The position numbers and the translations under genes are program-made. From Bacteroidales bacterium (GTDB lineage Bacteria; Bacteroidota; Bacteroidia; Bacteroidales; UBA1402): a DNA stretch of 51,387 nt. Shown here piece after piece: positions 16,223-25,222 of this stretch. The notes under the pieces are model-generated. The model was not told the DNA's origin. It saw only the letters and a list, made by a program, of their open reading frames with translations, and did no database searches. Each line of letters begins with the position of its first letter. The stretch's first letter is position 1. The stretch covers positions 1 to 51,387 of the forward strand of contig JAAYBL010000019.1 in assembly GCA_012718945.1 (NCBI GenBank), written 5' to 3'.

Positions 16223-19117
16223 ATGAAAAGACAATGTTTGCTGATGCTGAGCTTGTTGTTGCTAAGCTTGGGTGTCGCCTCCGCTCAAGGATTTTCGTCC
16301 TACAAGCTTCAAAATGGTCTGACGGTCTATTTGTGGGAGGATTCCAATCTACCCACTGTTTACGGATCTGTTATGGTAAGAGCCGGTGCTGTGGATGAAC
16401 CGGGCGACTATACTGGCTTGGCTCACTACCTGGAGCACGTTATGTTTAAGGGTACACAAACCATTGGTGCTCTGGACTGGGAAAAAGAAAAGCCCTTGTA
16501 TGAAGAAATCATACGCTTGTACGATGAGTATTCAGACACTCAGGATCCTGTAAAACGGACTGAGCTGGAGAAACGCATCAATGAGGTTTCCCTGGAAGCA
16601 GCTCAATACGGCTCGACCAATGAATTTTCCAACCTTGTGCAAAGTCTTGGTGGAGAGGGTTTGAATGCTGGAACCAGCTATGACCAAACGGTTTATTTCA
16701 ATGAATTCCCTTCGTTAATGATGGAAAAATGGTTGGCACTCAGCTCCGAACGCTTTCTGAATCCTGTATTCAGAACGTTTCAGGCTGAGTTGGAAAATGT
16801 CTACGAAGAATACAACATGTATGAGGATCAGAATTCCACTCATTTGAAAAATTTTATTTATAGTCATTTGTACGAAGGACATCCCTACAGTAGGGACGTA
16901 ATCGGTTTTGCTGATCACTTGAAGAATCCCAGGTTGAGTAAGTTGATTGATTATTACAACACGTGGTATGTGCCCAACAATATGGCGTTGGTCTTGATTG
17001 GCAATTTTAATGCTGAAAAGGCAAAGCCCTTGATTGCCGACTATTTTGGCCGTTTGCAAACCAAACCGTTACCCGAAAGACCCAAGTATCCTGATACCGA
17101 TTTCTCTCAACATCCTACGTTCAAGGCCAAGATTGGCTTGCAACCAACCGTTGTTTGGGCTTACAAAGGCGTGGGTATGGACAGTGAGGATCATCTGATA
17201 CTCGATTTTTGCTCCAACCTGTTGAGTAATTCTATGAATACAGGTTTGTTGGATAAAATCACCATGGATGGTGATGTGCAATTTGCCTATTCTGGTGTGG
17301 ATGCCAGACGTGACAGGGGACGGTTTATCATCCAGGCTGTTCCTTACTACGACGTCAATCAACGCTTGTATGAATCGGACAAAGCCACCGAGAAAGTCGT
17401 CATGGAGCAAGTGAACAAGTTGAAGTCGGGCGAGCTGGATGAATGGCTGATTGAGTCGGTCAAGAATGAACAGTTGCGCAACTTTGTCATGATGTCAGAA
17501 AATGCGAACGGCAAGTCCGCGATGTTGAGAAATATCTTTTCTTATCAGCTGCCTGATGATTATTACGAGAAAGCTTTGGCAACCATCAAGGCGGTCACCA
17601 AGGAAGATGTCATGCGTGTGGCCAAAAAATACATTACAGATAGCTACATGACCTTGTCTATTGATGAGGGTAAGCCCCATAAGGACAAATTGAAAAAGCC
17701 GGCCATAGAGCCCATAAAGGCCCCTGAAGGTAAAAAGTCGGCTTATTGGGATCAATTGGCAAAAATACCCACTGATTCATTCTCTGTTACCTACAACGAT
17801 TTCACCTCCGTGGCCACGGCTTCACTTTATGATGGGGTGCGACTACACCACACAAACAATCCACTCAACAATTATTTTTCACTCACACTCAAGTATGGTG
17901 TCGGGACAGAAAAAATGCCGAAATTGAGCTACGCCACCGAAATGATGAACGCAGTTGGAATCATGCCCAGCGACGATCCTCAATCGGTACGTCGTCAACT
18001 AAGTGAATTGAATGCCAGTTGTAGTTTTGAAGTGACCGATGACTATTTCTACATAACGATCATCGGATCTGACGACAACTTGAAGGACATTTGTACCCTG
18101 GTTACCCGGATGATTCTCCTGCCCAAGGTGGAAGAAAAACAACTGAACCGTGTGGTCGGTGCCGAATTATCTCAACGGTTGATGGTGGAGAAAAATACCC
18201 CCGACATTTTGGCTGATGCCCTGCTCAAATATGCGCAGTATAAGGAAAAATCGTCTTACATAGACCGTCTTGGTTTATCCGATGTCTATAACCTTAAGCA
18301 ATCGGATTTGGCTGGTACCATCATCCGTGCTACCAATTACGAATTGGATATCCATTACGTGGGCAAACTCCCATTTGACGAAGCCAAAGCCGTGCTCAGC
18401 GCCAACCTGCCTTTGAAGGAAGGGGTCATGAAGAGTGAATCGCCCTTTGTCAAGCCCAGGATAAGCTACGACAAGACAAACCTTTACTTCCTGCCCAATA
18501 AGGATAGCAAGCAAGCTCAGATTTATTTTTATTTTGAAGGAGAGCCCTACGATACAGCTGATGAAGTGACGTACAGAGCCTTCAATGAATACTTCAACGG
18601 GGGGTTCAGCGGTATTGTCATGCAGGAGGTCAGAGAGAAGCGCTCCATGGCTTACACGGCTGGTGGGTCGTTCGTGAGGCCCCCTCTGAATGGCAAGAAC
18701 ACTTACTTCCTTGGTTACATTGGCACGCAGCCCGATAAGGCAGCGGATGCCGTGGATGTGTTCATGGGGCTGTTAAAAGACATGCCTGCCTATCCTGAAC
18801 GCATGGACGACCTGAAAGTCTACTTGAAACAATCGTACTTGTCGGAAAAGCCCTCCTTCAGAAGGCGTAGTCAACAGTTCTCCTATTGGAAGCAATTAGG
18901 CTACACCGAAGACCCGGCTAAAGCCAACGCCGCCAAGATCGATGCCATCAGCTTTGATGATGTGCTGAAGTTTTATGAAAAGCATGTGAAAGGAAAGCCC
19001 GTCACCGTGGTTATCATGGGTGATCCAAAGATGATCAACCAAAAGCAATTGCAAGCCACGTATGGCAAACTGACCAAAATGAACGCGAACAAATTGTTCA
19101 GCCCTGACGTCTTCTAA
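16223..19117 (+). CDS. M16 family zinc metallopeptidase (pitrilysin/insulinase type), secreted
   Basis: A 964 aa peptidase of the pitrilysin superfamily with fused N- and C-terminal halves. The signal peptide is MKRQCLLMLSLLLLSLGVASAQ, so it acts in the periplasm or at the outer membrane. The inverted zinc motif HYLEH is at residues 68-72 (GLAHYLEHVMFKG), with a downstream Glu in ENVYEEYNMYEDQN as third ligand region. The C-terminal half, from about residue 520, is a second M16 fold without the zinc motif and contains the R/Y region EVREKRSMAYTAGG. Start at 16223 is chosen because the promoter box is just upstream and the signal begins there. It has its own promoter and terminator but lies directly after the SusCD operon, which suggests peptide processing after uptake. 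Confidence 0.93.
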   Translation: MKRQCLLMLSLLLLSLGVASAQGFSSYKLQNGLTVYLWEDSNLPTVYGSVMVRAGAVDEPGDYTGLAHYLEHVMFKGTQTIGALDWEKEKPLYEEIIRLYDEYSDTQDPVKRTELEKRINEVSLEAAQYGSTNEFSNLVQSLGGEGLNAGTSYDQTVYFNEFPSLMMEKWLALSSERFLNPVFRTFQAELENVYEEYNMYEDQNSTHLKNFIYSHLYEGHPYSRDVIGFADHLKNPRLSKLIDYYNTWYVPNNMALVLIGNFNAEKAKPLIADYFGRLQTKPLPERPKYPDTDFSQHPTFKAKIGLQPTVVWAYKGVGMDSEDHLILDFCSNLLSNSMNTGLLDKITMDGDVQFAYSGVDARRDRGRFIIQAVPYYDVNQRLYESDKATEKVVMEQVNKLKSGELDEWLIESVKNEQLRNFVMMSENANGKSAMLRNIFSYQLPDDYYEKALATIKAVTKEDVMRVAKKYITDSYMTLSIDEGKPHKDKLKKPAIEPIKAPEGKKSAYWDQLAKIPTDSFSVTYNDFTSVATASLYDGVRLHHTNNPLNNYFSLTLKYGVGTEKMPKLSYATEMMNAVGIMPSDDPQSVRRQLSELNASCSFEVTDDYFYITIIGSDDNLKDICTLVTRMILLPKVEEKQLNRVVGAELSQRLMVEKNTPDILADALLKYAQYKEKSSYIDRLGLSDVYNLKQSDLAGTIIRATNYELDIHYVGKLPFDEAKAVLSANLPLKEGVMKSESPFVKPRISYDKTNLYFLPNKDSKQAQIYFYFEGEPYDTADEVTYRAFNEYFNGGFSGIVMQEVREKRSMAYTAGGSFVRPPLNGKNTYFLGYIGTQPDKAADAVDVFMGLLKDMPAYPERMDDLKVYLKQSYLSEKPSFRRRSQQFSYWKQLGYTEDPAKANAAKIDAISFDDVLKFYEKHVKGKPVTVVIMGDPKMINQKQLQATYGKLTKMNANKLFSPDVF

Positions 19118-19139
19118 AGGGAAATCATCCAACAAACTT

Positions 19140-19194
19140 GAGCCGACTCATTGATTCGCACTGTCCGAATCGCCGTGAGTCGGCTCTTTTTTTT
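19140..19194 (+). terminator. Rho-independent terminator after the M16 peptidase
   Basis: An 11-bp stem GAGCCGACTCA / TGAGTCGGCTC encloses an inner GATTCG / CGAATC hairpin and is followed by eight T residues. It lies just before the convergent terC stop; the reverse strand lacks a good T-tract. Confidence 0.9.
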
Positions 19195-19197
19195 GGG

Positions 19198-20139
19198 TTA
19201 CTTTTTTTCCTTGATGAGCACGGATGCCAGAATAGAAAGTGTCAGCAAACCAACAATGACGCTCAATGAAACGATGTTGGAGATGTGGAATTGGTAACCC
19301 ATCTCATGCGTAAACTCGTTGATGCACATCTTGAAACCGATAAAGGTCAAAATACCAGCCAATGCCAGCTTCAGGAAGCGGAAATACTGCATGATGCCGC
19401 TGAGGGCGAAATACAGGGATCGCAAGCCTAGGATGGCGAAAATGTTGGAGGTATATACGATAAAGACGTCTTTCGACACGGAGAGTACGGCCGGTATGGA
19501 GTCAACGGCAAACACCAGGTCGGAGGCTTCAATGAAGAGCAACGCCAAAAAATAGGTAGTGGCGTAGGTCTTGCCGTTGATCTTGGTGAAGAAAGTATGT
19601 GAAGACCTGTCGTCGGTCACTGGCATCAGCTTGCGGAAGGTCTTGATGACGAAGTTGTCATTGGGATTGAAGTCGGACGTTTCCTTGTGATCGACCAGCA
19701 TTTTGACACCGGTGTAGAGCAGGAAGGCACCAAAGACGTACATGATCCAGTCGAAGCGGTTCAGTAGCGCAACACCGGCAAAGATGAAGATGGCCCTCAT
19801 CACAATGGCGCCAATGATACCCCAGAACAACACCTTGTGCTGATATTCGGGCTCGATTTTAAAGAAGCTGAAAATAAGGATGAAAACGAAAAGGTTGTCG
19901 ATGCTCAACGACTCTTCGACCAGGTAGGCCGTGAAAAATTCCAGGGCTGCCGTTTGGCCGAGCACAAAATATACACCAATGTTGAACAAGATGGCCAATC
20001 CAATCCAGAAGGCACTCCACAACAGGGATTCCTTGATGCTGGGTATGTGGTCTTTTTTGTGAAAGACGAACAAATCGAGGGCCAACATGATGATGACGAA
20101 GGCAAAAAAGCCTATCCAGAATCCGATACCTATTTCCAT
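19198..20139 (-). CDS. TerC/Alx family integral membrane protein
   Basis: A 313 aa polytopic inner-membrane protein of the TerC/Alx family, linked in other bacteria to manganese export at elevated pH or to tellurite resistance. It has about eight or nine hydrophobic segments. Family hallmarks are the acidic pairs in membrane helices: EESLSIDNLFVFILIFSFF early and EASDLVFAVDSIPAVLSV later, both likely metal-binding. Another conserved stretch is HKVLFWGIIGAIVMRAIFI. Length and layout match the Alx-type subgroup. It is divergent from hflX and has its own -7 box. No tellurite-resistance cluster surrounds it, so a housekeeping metal-efflux role is more likely. Confidence 0.9.
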   Translation of the reverse strand: MEIGIGFWIGFFAFVIIMLALDLFVFHKKDHIPSIKESLLWSAFWIGLAILFNIGVYFVLGQTAALEFFTAYLVEESLSIDNLFVFILIFSFFKIEPEYQHKVLFWGIIGAIVMRAIFIFAGVALLNRFDWIMYVFGAFLLYTGVKMLVDHKETSDFNPNDNFVIKTFRKLMPVTDDRSSHTFFTKINGKTYATTYFLALLFIEASDLVFAVDSIPAVLSVSKDVFIVYTSNIFAILGLRSLYFALSGIMQYFRFLKLALAGILTFIGFKMCINEFTHEMGYQFHISNIVSLSVIVGLLTLSILASVLIKEKK

Positions 20140-20196
20140 GAATGTGTTTGTTTAAACGTGCCCTACTGTTGTTTTAATAGCGGCAGCAAGGGAAGG

Positions 20197-20204
20197 CAAA
20201 AATA
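20197..20204 (-). promoter_or_regulatory. -7 box of terC
   Basis: The minus strand reads TATTTTTG, an exact TAnnTTTG match, about 58 bases before the terC ATG. It lies 23 bases from the oppositely directed hflX box. Confidence 0.55.
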
Positions 20205-20227
20205 CAAAAAAAACAGACAGTTTGTGC

Positions 20228-20235
20228 TATCTTTG
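20228..20235 (+). promoter_or_regulatory. -7 box of hflX
   Basis: TATCTTTG is an exact TAnnTTTG match 19 bases before the ATG at 20255. It lies inside the longer ORF-track reading, supporting the shorter start. Confidence 0.6.
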
Positions 20236-20254
20236 CATCAAAGAAGAACCCTTT

Positions 20255-21466
20255 ATGATAGAACGCGTCAACTTACAGTCTGAAGCTGAAAAAACCATCC
20301 TGGTAGGTCTCATCACCAACGACCAACCGGAAGATAAAGCCATTGAGTACCTGGAAGAGTTGGCCTTCCTGGCAGATACGGCCGGGGCTGAGCCTGTAAA
20401 GACCTTTTTGCAGCGCCTGGATTACCCCAATCCAAAGACGTTTGTGGGCTCAGGCCGTCTGGAAGAAATCAAGGCTTATGTAGAAGAGGAGGAGATCGGT
20501 ATGGCCATTTTTGATGATGAGCTCACCTCGAAACAAGTTAAGAACTTAGAGCAAGAGCTTAAAATCAAAGTGCTGGACAGAACCAACCTTATCCTTGACA
20601 TCTTTGCCAGGCGGGCGCAAACAGCCCATGCCAAAACCCAGGTAGAGTTGGCCCAGTACAAATACCTCTTGCCCCGTTTGACCCGTATGTGGACTCACCT
20701 GGAGCGCCAACGAGGGGGTATTGGTATGCGTGGTCCTGGCGAAACCCAGATTGAGACCGACCGCCGCATCATCCTCGACAAAATAGCCCGTCTCAAAGAA
20801 GAACTCAAGCACATCGATAAACAAAAAGCCACTCAGCGCAAGAATCGGGGAAAGATGGTGAGGGTCGCTTTGGTTGGCTACACCAACGTGGGAAAATCCA
20901 CACTGATGAACGTGTTGAGCAAATCGGAGGTGTTTGCCGAAAACAAACTGTTCGCAACGTTGGATACCACCGTCCGCAAGGTCATCATCGAAAACCTACC
21001 CTTTCTGCTCACCGATACGGTTGGATTCATCCGTAAACTGCCCCACGACCTGGTGGAGTCCTTTAAATCAACCCTGGATGAAGTGAGGGAAGCCGACTTG
21101 CTGTTGCATGTGGTGGATATCTCACATCCCGGCTTTGAAGAACAGATTGAGGTGGTCAATAAAACGCTGGCTGAACTGGATGCGGCTTCCAAACCGACCA
21201 TTCTGGTCTTTAATAAGATTGACGCTTATCAACACGTTGAGAAGGATGCCGATGATCTGACGCCCCGCACCAAGGAAAATCAAACCCTGATCGAACTTGA
21301 GCAGAGTTGGATGGCCAGGATGGGGGATGATTGTGTGTTTATTTCTGCCCGTAACCTATCAAATCTGAATGCTTTCAAACAGTTGGTTTACGACAGGGTA
21401 AAGGCCATTCATGTGACCCGTTTTCCTTACAACGACTTCCTATTTCAAACCTACGATATTGACTAA
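20255..21466 (+). CDS. hflX: GTPase HflX, ribosome-splitting factor
   Basis: A 403 aa cytoplasmic GTPase that binds the 50S subunit and rescues stalled ribosomes. The N-terminal HflX domain includes LQRLDYPNPKTFVGSGRLEE and a long helical arm. The linker GGIGMRGPGETQIETDRR is diagnostic. The G domain has the P-loop GYTNVGKSTLMN, the switch/G3 region DTVGFIRKLPHDLVESFKSTL and G4 NKID. Start at 20255 (MIERVNLQSEAEKTILVG) fits the family; the ORF-track start is a TTG 33 bases upstream, before the promoter box. The URO-D-like gene follows after 5 bases, so they are probably co-transcribed. Confidence 0.95.
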   Translation: MIERVNLQSEAEKTILVGLITNDQPEDKAIEYLEELAFLADTAGAEPVKTFLQRLDYPNPKTFVGSGRLEEIKAYVEEEEIGMAIFDDELTSKQVKNLEQELKIKVLDRTNLILDIFARRAQTAHAKTQVELAQYKYLLPRLTRMWTHLERQRGGIGMRGPGETQIETDRRIILDKIARLKEELKHIDKQKATQRKNRGKMVRVALVGYTNVGKSTLMNVLSKSEVFAENKLFATLDTTVRKVIIENLPFLLTDTVGFIRKLPHDLVESFKSTLDEVREADLLLHVVDISHPGFEEQIEVVNKTLAELDAASKPTILVFNKIDAYQHVEKDADDLTPRTKENQTLIELEQSWMARMGDDCVFISARNLSNLNAFKQLVYDRVKAIHVTRFPYNDFLFQTYDID

Positions 21467-21471
21467 CGACC

Positions 21472-22497
21472 ATGACTGACAAACAATGGGCCGATCTGAA
21501 GGCCTTGGTCAAGGGCAACACGCTGACCACGCCTCCTGTAGGCTTCATCATTGATTCACCCTGGTTGCCGGGGTGGTATGGCTGTTCCATTCTGGATTAT
21601 TTTACCAACGATGCTTGCTGGTTGGACGCCAATCTCAAAGCATGGTCTACCTTTCCTGATGTGATGTTTCTGCCTGGTGCGTGGAGCGAGTACGGCATGT
21701 GTACCGAACCATCCGTATATGGTGCCAGGTGTACGTTCTGGAAAGACGAGTTCCCCTTTGCCCATCCGGTAATAAGTGACGCTTCAGGCATTGATGCGCT
21801 TCCACAACCCGACCCCGCCACCGACGGTCTGCTGCCCTTCATGCTCAACCGCTTGGTCAACGCCAGACCAGCCATTGAAGCGGCCGGTCATGCCATCCGG
21901 TTCTCCGTTTCCCGTGGACCGCTCAATATCGCTTCTTTCCTGATGGGCACCACCGAGTTCCTGACCACCATGATGATGGATCCCGATGCGACTCACCGCC
22001 TGTTACGCAACATCACCGATTTCCTGAAACGTTGGCACGCCGTGCAGCACGAAGCCATCGACAGCATTGATGGCATCATGATGCTCGATGATATCGTAGG
22101 CTTCATCAGCGAGGACGATTTCAAGACCTTTGCGCTGCCCTACCTGAAAGAACTGTACGATATCGACGATGCGGTGAAACTGTTCCACAATGATGCAGAC
22201 TGCACCGCCTCTGTCGCTTATTACCCTGAAATCGGCATCAACCTTTACAACCCCGGCATCCATTGCTCACTGACCACGTTGAGGGAAAAGACGGGCAACA
22301 AACTGCCTATTCTGGGCAACATCCCGCCCAGGGATGTCCTGGCTGCCGGATCTCCTGAGCAAGTGGCTGCCGCTGTTAAAGCGCTCAGGTCTGAAGCCGC
22401 CGGGTTTGGTAGTCTGGTGTATTCCTGTGGAGGAGGAATGCCTCCAGGTGTGAGCACAGCCAATATTCAAGCTTTCATTGAGGCCTTGCGTGATTAG
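21472..22497 (+). CDS. Uroporphyrinogen decarboxylase-superfamily protein (not HemE)
   Basis: A 341 aa soluble protein with the TIM-barrel layout of the URO-D/MtaA superfamily, which includes HemE and cobalamin-dependent methyltransferases. Visible signs are the C-terminal LGNIPPRDVLAAGSPEQV, followed by GSLVYSCGGGMPPGVSTANI, the typical end of URO-D-like methyltransferases, and the central DGIMMLDDIVGFISEDDFK and KLFHNDADCTAS segments. The HemE signature RQAGR near the N-terminus is absent, so haem synthesis is unlikely. His and Cys in FHNDADC and Cys in YSCGGG could form a zinc site as in MtaA-type enzymes; this is inference. No corrinoid protein is encoded nearby. It sits 5 bases after hflX, an unusual partner. 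Confidence 0.8.
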   Translation: MTDKQWADLKALVKGNTLTTPPVGFIIDSPWLPGWYGCSILDYFTNDACWLDANLKAWSTFPDVMFLPGAWSEYGMCTEPSVYGARCTFWKDEFPFAHPVISDASGIDALPQPDPATDGLLPFMLNRLVNARPAIEAAGHAIRFSVSRGPLNIASFLMGTTEFLTTMMMDPDATHRLLRNITDFLKRWHAVQHEAIDSIDGIMMLDDIVGFISEDDFKTFALPYLKELYDIDDAVKLFHNDADCTASVAYYPEIGINLYNPGIHCSLTTLREKTGNKLPILGNIPPRDVLAAGSPEQVAAAVKALRSEAAGFGSLVYSCGGGMPPGVSTANIQAFIEALRD

Positions 22498-22559
22498 GTA
22501 GTCTGTTAAAGTATTCGTAAAGTCCTGCGTGGGGGTATGGACAAATCGCCCTGATTTTG

Positions 22560-22567
22560 TACCTTTG
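22560..22567 (+). promoter_or_regulatory. -7 box of the fumarase gene
   Basis: TACCTTTG is an exact TAnnTTTG match 24 bases before the ATG at 22592, in the 94-base gap after the URO-D-like gene. Confidence 0.6.
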
Positions 22568-22591
22568 CAACGTTACTAAAACCCCACGATT

Positions 22592-24229
22592 ATGGCTGTA
22601 CCTCCGTTCAAGTACCAGGATCCCTTCCCCGTTGGCAAGGACCAAACCGAATACTACCTCCTCACCAAAGAACATGTCTCTGTTGCCTCGTTTGACGGCA
22701 AGGATGTGTTGAAAGTGGCACCAGAAGGCTTGACCCTGCTGGCCAATACCGCTATGCGTGACGTGGCTTTCATGCTTCGTCCGGCTCACCAGAAACAAGT
22801 GGCCGCCATTCTGGATGATCCTGAAGCCAGCGAAAACGACAAATATGTAGCCTTGACCATGCTCCGCAACGCTGAAATTGCGGCCAAGGGTGTTCTCCCT
22901 TTCTGTCAGGATACCGGAACGGCCACCGTTTTTGCCAAAAAAGGCAATCAAGTGTGGACAGACGGTTCCGACGAAGAAGCCCTTTCACTGGGTATTTACA
23001 AAACCTACACAGAGGAAAACCTGCGCTACTCGCAGACCATTCCCCTGGATATGTACACCGAGAAAAACTCGGGTACCAACCTGCCGGCTCAAATTGATAT
23101 TATGGCTGGTCACGGGGATGAATACAAATTTTTGTTCATTGCCAAAGGTGGTGGATCACAAAACAAGACTTACCTCTATCAAGAGACCAAGGCTTTGTTG
23201 AATCCGGCTACCCTGGAAGCCTTCTTGATTGACAAAATGAAATCCCTGGGTACCGCTGCTTGTCCGCCCTACCACATTGCTTTTGTCATTGGTGGTACTT
23301 CAGCCGATCAGACAGTGAAAACAGTGAAGCTGGCTTCCACTAAGTACTACGATGAATTGCCCACCCAAGGTAACGAGGGTGGTCAGGCGTTCAGGGACCT
23401 TGAAATGGAGGCCAAGATGCTGAAAGCCGCCCAGGAAATCGGATTGGGCGCCCAGTTCGGCGGCAAATACCTGGCCCATGATGTTCGCATCATCCGCCTG
23501 CCACGCCACGGTGCTTCCTGCCCGGTAGCTATGGCTGTGTCCTGCTCGGCAGACCGCAACATCAAAGCCAAAATCAACAGGGAAGGCATCTGGGTGGAAA
23601 AAATGGAAGACAATCCCGGTAAGTACATTCCTGAACACCTGCGCAAAGCTGGTGAGGGTAAAGTGGTTCGCATTGATTTGGACCAGCCCATGGCTGATGT
23701 TCTCAAGGAACTGACCAAATACCCGGTATCTACCCGCTTGTCGCTCAATGGTACCATCATTGTTGGCCGTGACATTGCTCATGCCAAGCTGAAGGAACGT
23801 CTGGATGCTGGCGAGGATCTGCCTCAATACATCAAGGATCATCCTATTTACTACGCCGGTCCTGCAAAAACACCCAAAGGGTATGCCTCAGGATCGATGG
23901 GACCCACCACAGCTGGTCGTATGGACGCGTATGTGGATCTCTTCCAAAGCAAGGGAGGTAGCCTCATCATGTTGGCCAAGGGTAACCGTTCCCAGCAGGT
24001 GACCGATGCTTGTAAGAAGTACGGTGGCTTCTATCTTGGTTCCATCGGTGGTCCTGCCGCTGTTCTGGCTCAGGAAAACATCAAGAGCATCGAATGCCTC
24101 GAGTACCCCGAATTAGGCATGGAAGCCATCTGGAAGATCCGTGTGGAAAACTTCCCTGCTTTCATCCTGGTAGACGACAAGGGCAACGACTTCTTCAAGC
24201 AACTCAAGCCGATTTGTCATTTGGGTTGA
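22592..24229 (+). CDS. Class I fumarate hydratase (iron-sulfur)
   Basis: A 545 aa cytoplasmic enzyme interconverting fumarate and malate with a [4Fe-4S] cluster. Length equals that of the fused one-chain FumA/FumB type. Cluster Cys candidates are Cys105 ([11 protein letters not shown]), the one in [16 protein letters not shown] and the one in [14 protein letters not shown]. The C-terminal domain includes [26 protein letters not shown] (here read as two adjoining motifs) and [14 protein letters not shown], strongly conserved in this class. The oxygen-labile class fits an anaerobe or microaerophile. It has its own promoter and a strong terminator, so it is monocistronic. Assignment to fumA or fumB is not meaningful here, so no symbol is given. 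Confidence 0.95.
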   Translation: MAVPPFKYQDPFPVGKDQTEYYLLTKEHVSVASFDGKDVLKVAPEGLTLLANTAMRDVAFMLRPAHQKQVAAILDDPEASENDKYVALTMLRNAEIAAKGVLPFCQDTGTATVFAKKGNQVWTDGSDEEALSLGIYKTYTEENLRYSQTIPLDMYTEKNSGTNLPAQIDIMAGHGDEYKFLFIAKGGGSQNKTYLYQETKALLNPATLEAFLIDKMKSLGTAACPPYHIAFVIGGTSADQTVKTVKLASTKYYDELPTQGNEGGQAFRDLEMEAKMLKAAQEIGLGAQFGGKYLAHDVRIIRLPRHGASCPVAMAVSCSADRNIKAKINREGIWVEKMEDNPGKYIPEHLRKAGEGKVVRIDLDQPMADVLKELTKYPVSTRLSLNGTIIVGRDIAHAKLKERLDAGEDLPQYIKDHPIYYAGPAKTPKGYASGSMGPTTAGRMDAYVDLFQSKGGSLIMLAKGNRSQQVTDACKKYGGFYLGSIGGPAAVLAQENIKSIECLEYPELGMEAIWKIRVENFPAFILVDDKGNDFFKQLKPICHLG

Positions 24230-24252
24230 TGCCACATCCGTAAATAAAAAAG

Positions 24253-24286
24253 AGCCTCAAAAGTAATTGCTTTTGAGGCTTTTTTT
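24253..24286. terminator. Bidirectional terminator between fumarase and rsgA
   Basis: A perfect 11-bp stem AGCCTCAAAAG / CTTTTGAGGCT with a 6-base loop has a T-tract on the plus side and an A-tract (AAATAAAAAAG) on the other, serving both converging genes. Confidence 0.92.
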
Positions 24287-24292
24287 ATGCAC

Positions 24293-25222
24293 TTAGCTTT
24301 CCCGGTATTTGCTTTCGTCTTCGTCGCTGAGGATGCTCAGGTAGCTGGCGTAGCGGGAGGCGCTGATGCGTTGAGCTTCCACGGCGGCCAGTACGGCACA
24401 ACCAGGCTCTTGCACATGCAGGCAGTTGTTGAACCGGCAATGGGCTGAGGTCGCAAAAATATCAGGGAAATAGTGGCCCACTTCTTCGGGTTTCATTTCG
24501 AACGTGCCAAAGCCCTTGATGCCTGGGGTGTCGATCAGGTAGCCGCCCCCTTCCAAGGCATACATCTCCGAGAAGGTCGTGGTGTGCATCCCCTTAAAGT
24601 GGCTGTTTGAAATATCCCCCACTTTCACGTCATAGCTCGGGTCGATACGGTTGATTAAAGTGGATTTTCCTACCCCTGAATTGCCGGACAACAAGGTGAT
24701 TTTGCCTTTCAGTAAGGCCTTGACTTCCTCGATACCCTCGCCTTTGCTGGCCGAAAGACAGGTGCAGGGGTAACCAATGCTGGTGTAAAGGGCAACCAGG
24801 GCGTCCATGTATGCCTTGTCGTCTTCATCATACAGGTCTACCTTGTTGATGAGTAGTCGAGCGGGGATGCGGTAGGCTTCAGCCGTGGCCAGAAAACGGT
24901 CGATAAAGGTGGTGTTGGTTTCCGGTGATCGGAGGGTGACCAACAAAAAGACCTGGTCGAGGTTGGCGGCCAGGATGTGCAATTGTTTGGATAAGTTGGT
25001 GGGGCGGCGAACGATGTAGTTCTTGCGGTCATCAATGCCGGTGATGAATACCGTATCGCCATCCCTGTCGTCAATGGTCACCCTGTCGCCAACGGCGACA
25101 GGGTTTGTACTGCGCAATCCCTTGATCCGAAAGTGGCCTTTGATCTTGCAGGTAAGCAGCCTTCCATCGTCAGTCATGACCTGGTACAAGCTGCCAGTGT
25201 TTTTTACGACCAGTGCTTTCAA
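24293..25222 (-). CDS. rsgA: Ribosome small subunit-dependent GTPase RsgA
   Basis: A 309 aa circularly permuted GTPase in late 30S maturation. The N-terminal OB-fold begins [15 protein letters not shown]. The permuted G motifs come in the order G4 ([11 protein letters not shown]), G1 ([16 protein letters not shown]) and G3 ([15 protein letters not shown]). A C-terminal zinc motif is in [19 protein letters not shown] with four Cys/His ligands. The start codon is TTG, directly adjoining the frr stop (TAA TTG); the N-terminal sequence matches the family from this codon, and the next in-frame ATG would remove half of the OB-fold strand. Likely translated by coupling from frr. A bidirectional terminator closes the unit. 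Confidence 0.93.
   Translation of the reverse strand: MKALVVKNTGSLYQVMTDDGRLLTCKIKGHFRIKGLRSTNPVAVGDRVTIDDRDGDTVFITGIDDRKNYIVRRPTNLSKQLHILAANLDQVFLLVTLRSPETNTTFIDRFLATAEAYRIPARLLINKVDLYDEDDKAYMDALVALYTSIGYPCTCLSASKGEGIEEVKALLKGKITLLSGNSGVGKSTLINRIDPSYDVKVGDISNSHFKGMHTTTFSEMYALEGGGYLIDTPGIKGFGTFEMKPEEVGHYFPDIFATSAHCRFNNCLHVQEPGCAVLAAVEAQRISASRYASYLSILSDEDESKYRES

Noticed and set aside
21472-22497. Annotation of the URO-D-like gene as hemE
   Set aside because: The HemE N-terminal RQAGR signature is missing and the C-terminal motifs are those of the methyltransferase-like branch.
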